From Pseudoalteromonas rubra (GTDB lineage Bacteria > Pseudomonadota > Gammaproteobacteria > Enterobacterales > Alteromonadaceae): a stretch of DNA of 64,000 bases. Below the pieces are notes generated by a model. It was not told the origin of the DNA. It searched no databases and was given only the letters and a program-made list of their open reading frames with translations. A program made the position numbers and the translations under genes. The DNA lies in contig NZ_PNCJ01000017.1 of NCBI RefSeq assembly GCF_005887115.1, positions 124,001 through 188,000 of the forward strand, given 5' to 3'. Each line of letters begins with the position of its first letter. Within the stretch, counting starts at the first letter, position 1. Shown here in pieces: positions 58,248-64,000 of this stretch.

Positions 58248-58409
58248 ATACCAATTTGCTTAATTAAGTGTTCTATTTTGAGGCGAGAAAATATGGTCGA
58301 TAACAAGGCAAAAATTTTGCTATTTAGTTGTTCTAAATAAGAAATTTTTAACGCCGTTAGCGCCATATTAGCTCCGTCAAATTGAACATGTATTAAGTGA
58401 AATTGGTAT
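58248..58409. repeat. MITE-like interspersed repeat with ATACCAATT ends
   Basis: A 162-bp non-coding element bounded by imperfect inverted repeats: left ATACCAATTTGCTTAATTAA and right, read in reverse, ATACCAATTTCACTTAATAC. Both ends can be read as TA followed by CCAATT, so a TA target duplication (as in Tc1/mariner-IS630-type elements) is possible. The interior is AT-rich and holds no transposase. Similar ATACCAATT-type repeats are common in Alteromonadales genomes. It fills most of the 335-base gap between the rpmG terminator and the next operon. The right end carries TTGAAC (58382) and the junction TATAGG (58407), a possible outward promoter at a long 19-base spacing. Confidence 0.65.
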
Positions 58410-58525
58410 AGGGCTTTTAGCCTGGAACTCCCACCTCTTTGAGACCTACCTGTTTAGTTGGACAGTTATTGCTTGTCAGGCAATCCCTTAGGCTATCTCC
58501 GATCGAATTCAAAAAGGAGATGGTA

Positions 58526-59416
58526 ATGAAATATACACTGAAAACTCGGGAAAAAGGGGAAATCCAAATAGTCGAGGCGAATGCTGCACTGGGCTTGGAT
58601 GCGTTGACACGAGAAGATGTACTGGAATTGGTGAAAGCCCATGGGGCGGTTTTATTCCGTGGTTTTGACACCACTCTGGATGCATTTTCAGCCCTGGTTT
58701 CCCGTGCCAGCGACAAAGTGACACTGGACCCCGCACGTAAGCATTTTTCTGACAATGCACAGCTGGTCGATGCCGGAACTGATCCGGTCGGACTGCACTT
58801 AGAAAATGGTAATGCGCCAAACCTGCCGGATCTCGCGTGGTTTTACTGTAAAAAAGCGGCGAAACGAGGCTCTCAAACAACTTACTGCGATGGCTATAGC
58901 GTGCTGGATGACCTGGATCCGGCCTACAACCAAGACTTTACTAAGCGACAAATCAAATATGCACGCCATTTACCGGAAGCATTATGGAAAAAGTATACGC
59001 TCAATGAAGTGGATGGTCTGGAGCGTATTGAGCAAGTGACCTTTGAGCACTTACAACAACTGGCTGCACATAATCCGGGTCAGACTTTTACCTTGCTTGA
59101 AGAGGGGGTGGTGTACTCAGAGCTGGTTGTGCCTGCAATCCGCCAGTCTAAGTTTAGTCAGGTTAAAGGGTTTGCCAATAGCTTGCTCGGTCCTTCCTAT
59201 AACTACGAACCACCTAAGATCACCTTTGGGGATGATCAGAAAATTGATGAAGCTGTCTGGCAGCACATTAATGAGGTCACCGAAGCCCATACCAAAAACA
59301 TTGACTGGCAGGATCATGATGTCGTGGTACTCGATAACACTCGGGTGATGCACGGTCGCCGCGAAATCATCGACACCGATCGCGAGTTATTCAACGCGCT
59401 CAGTTATGTGGCATAG
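58526..59416 (+). CDS. TauD/clavaminate-synthase-like Fe(II)/2-oxoglutarate dioxygenase
   Basis: A 296-residue non-haem iron oxygenase. The facial triad is His91 and Glu93 in GLHLENGN and His276 in VMHGRREI; Arg286 in the TDRELF segment should bind 2-oxoglutarate. HxE, not HxD, is the pattern of clavaminate synthase, VioC and AsnO, which hydroxylate or modify amino-acid-type substrates. ATG 58526 has AAGGAG six bases upstream; ATG 58520 abuts it. First gene of a four-gene operon (nine-base gap to the ligase). Confidence 0.87.
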   Translation: MKYTLKTREKGEIQIVEANAALGLDALTREDVLELVKAHGAVLFRGFDTTLDAFSALVSRASDKVTLDPARKHFSDNAQLVDAGTDPVGLHLENGNAPNLPDLAWFYCKKAAKRGSQTTYCDGYSVLDDLDPAYNQDFTKRQIKYARHLPEALWKKYTLNEVDGLERIEQVTFEHLQQLAAHNPGQTFTLLEEGVVYSELVVPAIRQSKFSQVKGFANSLLGPSYNYEPPKITFGDDQKIDEAVWQHINEVTEAHTKNIDWQDHDVVVLDNTRVMHGRREIIDTDRELFNALSYVA

Positions 59417-59424
59417 GAGTGAAC

Positions 59425-60951
59425 ATGAAACAGGCTAAATTAACCGAGATTGTCGGACAATTTCTTCAAAATACAGAGGCGCAGCAGGTTGTTGTTAAGC
59501 AATGTGGCAGTGCACAGCAGCTGACGATGCAGGATTTTCGTCATGCACTGGCTCAGCTCAATACCAGACTAACTGCACAAGTGGCAGACATCGATCAGCA
59601 TCTTGTCGCGATAGCCATAGATCCGAGTGCGAACTGGATTTTGCTGGATACCCACTGCATTGTGAGCAAAACAATCAGTGTTCCAATTCCAACTGAGTTC
59701 AGTGACGAGCAAATTGCGCATTTGCTTGAGCCGGTTGGCTACTGTTTTGTGGATGATTTTCAGGTGGCAAAACGGATCATGGCCGCAGCCCCTCAGGTTG
59801 GTGTGATCTTTTCAGATGGCACCCTGATCAAAGCCACTGAAAAAGCGCCTAATGCAGAGTTACTATCCCAGCTGCAACAGCAGGACGTGATTAAAATCAT
59901 TCATACCTCGGGCACAACGTCAGCGCCAAAAGGCGTGCTGATCCGTGATGCCGGACTGGGTGGTCTGATAGACACGCTGGCGCAGGTTTATCAACATCTG
60001 GGTCCCTGGCATTACTATTCAATGGTGCCATTTTCGCTGCTGATTGAGCAGGTGCTGGCCATTTATCTGCCCTTTAGCAGCGGTGGTTCCTGCACTTTAC
60101 TGCCGAGTGGTATCCGGCCTTTCAGTACCCAAAGCGGTATGGCGGGTGAATATCTGGAAAGTGTCCGTTATGCCGACTGCAATGTCCTTTACCTGCCCCC
60201 TAAGTTGCTTGAGGAGACTCTCAGCATATTACAGCGTGGTGAAATGAGTGTTGCGGATATCTTCGGTTCAAATCAGGTGCACGTTGTTACTGGTGGGGCA
60301 AAAGTGTCGGCACAGCTGCTGATTGACCTGCAAGCGTATGGACTGGAGGTCGATGAAGGCTATGGGCTGAGCGAAAACTCATCGGTGGTGGCGATTAACA
60401 CTGGCGTCGGGAAAAAACTGGGCAGTGTTGGCAAGCTATTGCCCGGGCTTGAAGCGCGGATTGAAGAAGGTGAACTGCTTATCAAGAGTCCCAGTCTGTG
60501 CGCCGGCTACCTTAATCGCGATATCAGTGCGTGTGAGTTCAATGACGAAGGGTTTTTGCATACCGGTGATCTGGCTCACTTTGATGAACAGGGTTACCTC
60601 TATATTGAAGGTCGGATCAAGAATGTCATCATTTTATCCAGTGGCCGCAATGTCAGCCCTGAGTGGGTCGAGGCGACCTACAAAGAGCTGGATGATGTGG
60701 CTGATGTGGTGGTGTTCGGTGAAGCACAGGAAAGCATTTCAGGTGTGGTGTTTACGAACCAAGAAATGGACGAAGCACAGATCCAGACTGCCCTGGCACA
60801 GGTGGCCTCGAGACTGCCGTCCTATTGTCAGATCCAGCAAGTGCGGGTGCAGCATTTGAGTGAGTCACTCAGACGCCGCTACTTTACCGTAACCGGGCGT
60901 CCGATGCGGGACAAGATAGCCCAAGATTTCTTTGCCGATGTCGCGGCATAA
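59425..60951 (+). CDS. AMP-forming acyl-CoA synthetase/ligase-like protein
   Basis: A 508-residue adenylating enzyme of the ANL superfamily. It has the phosphate-binding loop IIHTSGTTSAPKG, the A5-type GYGLSENSSVVAIN, the HTGDLAHFDEQGYLYIEGR hinge and a C-terminal Lys in GRPMRDKI. The loop IKNVIILSSGRNVSPEWVE resembles long-chain acyl-CoA synthetases more than peptide-synthetase adenylation domains, so a fatty or alkyl carboxylic acid is the likelier substrate. No carrier protein gene is present in the operon, so the acyl acceptor is probably CoA. ATG 59425 has AGGAG five bases upstream. Confidence 0.85.
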   Translation: MKQAKLTEIVGQFLQNTEAQQVVVKQCGSAQQLTMQDFRHALAQLNTRLTAQVADIDQHLVAIAIDPSANWILLDTHCIVSKTISVPIPTEFSDEQIAHLLEPVGYCFVDDFQVAKRIMAAAPQVGVIFSDGTLIKATEKAPNAELLSQLQQQDVIKIIHTSGTTSAPKGVLIRDAGLGGLIDTLAQVYQHLGPWHYYSMVPFSLLIEQVLAIYLPFSSGGSCTLLPSGIRPFSTQSGMAGEYLESVRYADCNVLYLPPKLLEETLSILQRGEMSVADIFGSNQVHVVTGGAKVSAQLLIDLQAYGLEVDEGYGLSENSSVVAINTGVGKKLGSVGKLLPGLEARIEEGELLIKSPSLCAGYLNRDISACEFNDEGFLHTGDLAHFDEQGYLYIEGRIKNVIILSSGRNVSPEWVEATYKELDDVADVVVFGEAQESISGVVFTNQEMDEAQIQTALAQVASRLPSYCQIQQVRVQHLSESLRRRYFTVTGRPMRDKIAQDFFADVAA

Positions 60952-60962
60952 AGGAGCAAATG

Positions 60963-62093
60963 ATGACAGTAAAAACAACAAGCCGGACGCTGCAAAGCGC
61001 CTCTGGCGCCACTTTGACATTTGATGACGGTAGTACTGCAATTGACTTACGCAGTGGCGGTTTTGGTCATGGACAGCGCGAGATTGTCGCGGCGGTTAAG
61101 GCCCAGGTCGAGGCCATGCCATTATCAAACCGAGTAATGATCACGCCAGTATTGGCTAGTCTGGTGGACAAAATTGCACAGCTGGTGCCAGGCGAGCTGT
61201 CTGTCAGCTACATCTGTAACTCTGGGGAAGAGTCCTTTGATGGTGCGCTGAAGCTGGCCCGGGGTGCGAACCCGGATCGCGATCAGGTGGTGGTGGTATC
61301 CGGAAGCCATTTAGGTTGCCTGAGCTATGGCCAGTATTTCTCGCAATCAGGCGTGTCGCTGGATTATCTGCCATTGCGTCCTGTCTTTGTCGAAGCCAAT
61401 GACAGTAAGGCGTTAGCCAGCGCCATTACTGCGCAAACGCTGGCTGTGGTCTATGAGCCGGTATTGACGCAACAGCAGCTGTTGCCGCTGAGCGAAGAAT
61501 TCCTGACGACCATGCGCACCCTGTCCAAGAGTACAGGTGCCACCATGATTGCCTATGAAGTGAATACGGGCATGGGTCGTTGCGGTCGCAATTTTGCGAC
61601 TGAACTGACCTCAGTGGTACCCGATGTGATGGTCATTGGTGGTGCTCTGAATGCAGGGTGTGTGCCGGTGGGTGGATATGTCACACACAAGGCACTGAAT
61701 GATTTGGTCTACGGCAAGCAAAACCCATCGCTGCATGGCAGCACGACTGGCGGGAACCCGGCCAGTTGTGTGGCGGCATTACAGGCACTACTTGCGTTGG
61801 AGTCTCAGGGGATTGCGAACAGGCAAACTCAGGTTGGTGCGCAATTGGTGAGCAGCATAGGCGGACAGGCAAACTGTAAGCAGGCGGGGAGCCTGGTGCA
61901 TGTTACGCTGAAAAATGCTGCACAAGCGGATGCGATGAAGCAAGCGCTCAGTGAAGCCGGGTTACTGGTTGCTACACGGGGGCAAGAACTACATCTGACT
62001 CCGCCTTTGATGATCAGCGACAGTGAACTAGCACAGGCCTGCACCACATTAAGTAAACTCATCAAGCAAATTAACGTCAAGGAGGCAGCATAA
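60963..62093 (+). CDS. Class III aminotransferase-fold pseudoenzyme lacking the PLP lysine
   Basis: A 376-residue protein of the class III (ornithine/GABA-type) aminotransferase fold, slightly short for the family (about 400-450). The phosphate-binding CNSGEESFDGALKLAR is kept, but the catalytic set is lost. The PLP lysine position in PDVMVIGGALNAG is Gly227 (canonical Lys-Gly). The PLP N1 aspartate in IAYEVNTGMGRCG is Tyr198 (canonical Asp-Glu). The aromatic-His-Gly stacking site reads GSHLGCLS. It is therefore probably not catalytic by itself and most likely partners the intact protein encoded next door. ATG 60963 has AAGGAG six bases upstream (ATG 60960 is three bases from it); the stop overlaps the next start as TAATG. 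Confidence 0.85.
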   Translation: MTVKTTSRTLQSASGATLTFDDGSTAIDLRSGGFGHGQREIVAAVKAQVEAMPLSNRVMITPVLASLVDKIAQLVPGELSVSYICNSGEESFDGALKLARGANPDRDQVVVVSGSHLGCLSYGQYFSQSGVSLDYLPLRPVFVEANDSKALASAITAQTLAVVYEPVLTQQQLLPLSEEFLTTMRTLSKSTGATMIAYEVNTGMGRCGRNFATELTSVVPDVMVIGGALNAGCVPVGGYVTHKALNDLVYGKQNPSLHGSTTGGNPASCVAALQALLALESQGIANRQTQVGAQLVSSIGGQANCKQAGSLVHVTLKNAAQADAMKQALSEAGLLVATRGQELHLTPPLMISDSELAQACTTLSKLIKQINVKEAA

Positions 62094-63436
62094 TGGATCT
62101 GCAACAAACAGTAGAGACTTTAGATCAACACTGGAACCCGACAGCTGCAAGCCTGTATCGAGTGAGCCGTCGTACTATGGAACAAACCGCGCACAATACA
62201 GTGATCCGCGATCATCTTGGGAATGAGTTCCTCGACTTTGCCTGTAGTTACGGTGTATTCATCGTCGGTCATACCCAGCCTGAAATCCAGGCTGCGGTGA
62301 CAGCGCAACTGGAGCAAGTATCCATTGGTGCCGTCGGGGTGGAAGACCAGCAAACACAGCGTTTGTCACAGCGTCTGGCAGAGATGCTGCCGGGCGACCT
62401 GAATCGTAGCTATTACTGTAATTCGGGTGCCGAGGCCAGTGAATTGTCTATGCGTGCGGTGATCACCGCTCATCCGAGCAGCGATCGGATCGTGGTAGCC
62501 CGTAATAGTTACCATGGCAAAACTTTGGGAGCGCTTAATATCCTTGGCCAGCGTGGTCATCGATTGCCATTTGGTAAGCTGGCAGATAACGTCGTATATG
62601 TTGATTTTGGCAACATTGCACAAATGCGTGAAGCCATTGCGGGAGGCGCCGCAGCCGTTTTCATTGAACCCATTCTGGGGGGGCCTTACCTGCAGGTGCC
62701 TCAGCTCGGTTATCTGAAACAAGTGGAAAGCCTGTGCCGGGAGTATGGCACTTACCTGGTTGCTGATGAGATCCAGACCGCGTTTGGCCGTTGCGGCAAA
62801 ATGTTTGGGATTGACTATGACCAAGTGGAGCCGGATATTGTGATCCTGTCTAAAGGTTTGACCGGTGGACATGCAGCGATTGCCGTTGCGGTTTTCTCCG
62901 AGCGTCTGGACAGGCGACTACGCAATGACATTCAAGTGGATGAAGCTTTCTTCGCGACTGCCGGGGGCCACCCCTATAGTAGCAGTGCCGCTCTGGCAGC
63001 ACTGGATTTTATCGAGCAGAAGCAATTGGTGGCGCGAGCGCAAAAGCAGGGTGAATATCTGCTTAGCGAGATGCGCCGGGTCGCTGCTAAATATCCTGAA
63101 CTGGTATTAGATGTGCCCGGGGTTGGTCTGATGACTGGGTTAAAGTGCGCCAGTCCGGCGGTTGAAACGGCGATTACTATGATGATGGGACGTCACAACA
63201 TTCATTTGGGTCACTCCATGAATGAAAAGGCAACGCATCCTGTGCTGAGGTTTTACCCGCCACTGACCGTGTCTCATGATGAGATCACCCGTTGCATCAC
63301 AGCGTTGGAAGGGGTGCTTGCGACCTTAGGTAAACGTCCAAAACTATTTCTGAAGCTGATGAATGCGCTGATCAAACGTCAGTTCACCATGCCCAGAAAG
63401 TGGTTATATAAAATTACCGGTGTCAAAGCGGCGTAA
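62093..63436 (+). CDS. Class III PLP-dependent aminotransferase
   Basis: A 447-residue PLP enzyme that moves an amino group between an amine or amino acid and a keto compound. The PLP lysine is Lys254 in ILSKGLTGGH, the N1-binding Asp is Asp225 in LVADEIQTAFGRCG, the stacking aromatic is in NSYHGKTLGAL, and CNSGAEASELS binds the phosphate. A basic hydrophobic tail of about 35 residues follows the fold (KRPKLFLKLMNALIKRQF), unusual for the family and possibly membrane-binding. Its start overlaps the stop of the pseudoenzyme. The substrate is unknown; the operon suggests an acyl or alkyl product. Confidence 0.9.
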   Translation: MDLQQTVETLDQHWNPTAASLYRVSRRTMEQTAHNTVIRDHLGNEFLDFACSYGVFIVGHTQPEIQAAVTAQLEQVSIGAVGVEDQQTQRLSQRLAEMLPGDLNRSYYCNSGAEASELSMRAVITAHPSSDRIVVARNSYHGKTLGALNILGQRGHRLPFGKLADNVVYVDFGNIAQMREAIAGGAAAVFIEPILGGPYLQVPQLGYLKQVESLCREYGTYLVADEIQTAFGRCGKMFGIDYDQVEPDIVILSKGLTGGHAAIAVAVFSERLDRRLRNDIQVDEAFFATAGGHPYSSSAALAALDFIEQKQLVARAQKQGEYLLSEMRRVAAKYPELVLDVPGVGLMTGLKCASPAVETAITMMMGRHNIHLGHSMNEKATHPVLRFYPPLTVSHDEITRCITALEGVLATLGKRPKLFLKLMNALIKRQFTMPRKWLYKITGVKAA

Positions 63437-63446
63437 TCGAACAATA

Positions 63447-63473
63447 AAAAGACTGGCGCGAGGCCAGTCTTTT
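63447..63473 (+). terminator. Terminator after the aminotransferase operon
   Basis: AAAAGACTGGC / GCCAGTCTTTT, an 11-bp stem with a GCGAG loop, 11 bases after the stop. The T-run lies within the stem. Confidence 0.75.
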
Positions 63474-63530
63474 GGGCTTGGGACCACATTGGAGATGGAA
63501 GTTCACCCGCGATGACGCGGATGCACCCAA

Positions 63531-64000
63531 TTAGTTGATCGGATAGTTAGGGAATGGATTTTGGTAACTGATATCCGGGCGTTGCTCAGTGAAAATGGAG
63601 CGCACTTTTAGCAAATCAATCTTCCACTCGCCCGGTTTAGTGGCAATCACGCCTAAGGTGTTATTGCTGACGAACAGCTGCGGCCCTAGCAGTGGTTCAA
63701 ACGGCAGCTCAACATCTGTGGACTGTACAATTTCCTGATGAACCAGCACATTAAAGTTCAACTCCATTCTGCCAGTACCTGGGCGGTTACCTTCTTCATA
63801 ATGGCTGATATAGAAAGAAGTCGGCGAAAAAGACGCATTTTGTCTTAGTTGTGCCAGGCCTTCTGTTGCGATCTGTATGGTGGAATCAATCCCGGTGGAC
63901 AGACTGCCATTGAGATCCAGCTCAATCGCCGGGCTGACAATGTCATTAAAACAGGCTTTGACTTCATCAACCCGTACATAATCCTCCTTAAAGTTAGAGG
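63531..64000 (-). CDS. Unknown protein, C-terminal 155 residues or so (partial)
   Basis: An open minus-strand frame with no start inside the window; it continues past the right edge. The visible chain begins around SNFKEDYVRVDEVKACFND and ends at PNYPIN. It is beta-rich with no recognised motif, resembling a surface or secreted protein more than an enzyme. A shorter frame starting at 63767 is only part of it. It converges on the aminotransferase operon. Confidence 0.55.
   Translation of the reverse strand, partial: SNFKEDYVRVDEVKACFNDIVSPAIELDLNGSLSTGIDSTIQIATEGLAQLRQNASFSPTSFYISHYEEGNRPGTGRMELNFNVLVHQEIVQSTDVELPFEPLLGPQLFVSNNTLGVIATKPGEWKIDLLKVRSIFTEQRPDISYQNPFPNYPIN

Overview
The window looks like the core chromosome of a marine gammaproteobacterium of the Alteromonadales, most probably Pseudoalteromonas or a close relative. 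This rests on the housekeeping gene order (cutA-fxsA-groESL, epmB/efp/epmA, rnr-rlmB, coaBC/slmA, radC-rpmBG), on families common in that order (DUF2333, the TIGR03899-type and TIGR04219-type proteins, DUF3016), and on a short interspersed repeat with ATACCAATT ends. No rRNA, tRNA, phage, insertion sequence with a transposase, or CRISPR array was seen.

Layout. 1-4066: dsbD (cut by the left edge) and cutA on the minus strand, then fxsA and groESL, each behind a heat-shock-type promoter. 4067-11894: an envelope-stress region with a Spo0M-like protein, two lipoproteins, a DUF350 membrane protein, a membrane-anchored spermidine-synthase-like enzyme, YjfI (DUF2170), a PspA-family YjfJ, a YjfK-like protein and a small protein that looks like two fused ribbon-helix-helix units. 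A pair of near-identical palindromic operators lies in front of yjfI. 11923-21203: a membrane protein, a flavin L-amino-acid-oxidase-like enzyme, an RND efflux operon with its own lipoprotein, and small proteins. 21258-23989: the EF-P modification trio epmB, efp, epmA. 24024-29353: chemoreceptor, glycerophosphodiesterase, EamA transporter, hybrid histidine kinase. 29438-38254: rnr-rlmB, yjjG-yjjX, prkB, a secreted beta-propeller-like protein, galE, dusA. 38374-39691: a second PspA system (pspA, pspC and a small membrane protein) behind a sigma-54-type promoter. 39831-49475: copper chaperone, DUF2333, outer-membrane proteins, a TonB receptor, and a REC-DUF3369-GGDEF-EAL regulator. 49539-58147: ygiQ, an S9 peptidase, slmA, coaBC, radC, rpmB, rpmG.

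58248-63436 is the accessory part: a 162-bp repeat followed by a tightly packed four-gene operon encoding a TauD-like dioxygenase (HxE-type metal site), an acyl-adenylating ligase and two class III aminotransferase-fold proteins. The first aminotransferase has lost the PLP lysine, the PLP aspartate and the stacking aromatic. The second keeps the lysine, the aspartate and the aromatic. This pattern predicts a catalytic subunit paired with a pseudoenzyme in an uncharacterised amine or amino-acid natural-product pathway, and it is the most promising novelty here. The second most promising is the yjfIJK/DUF350/SpeE-like cluster with its operator pair.

All family names come from reading motifs by eye. 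No database search was run.
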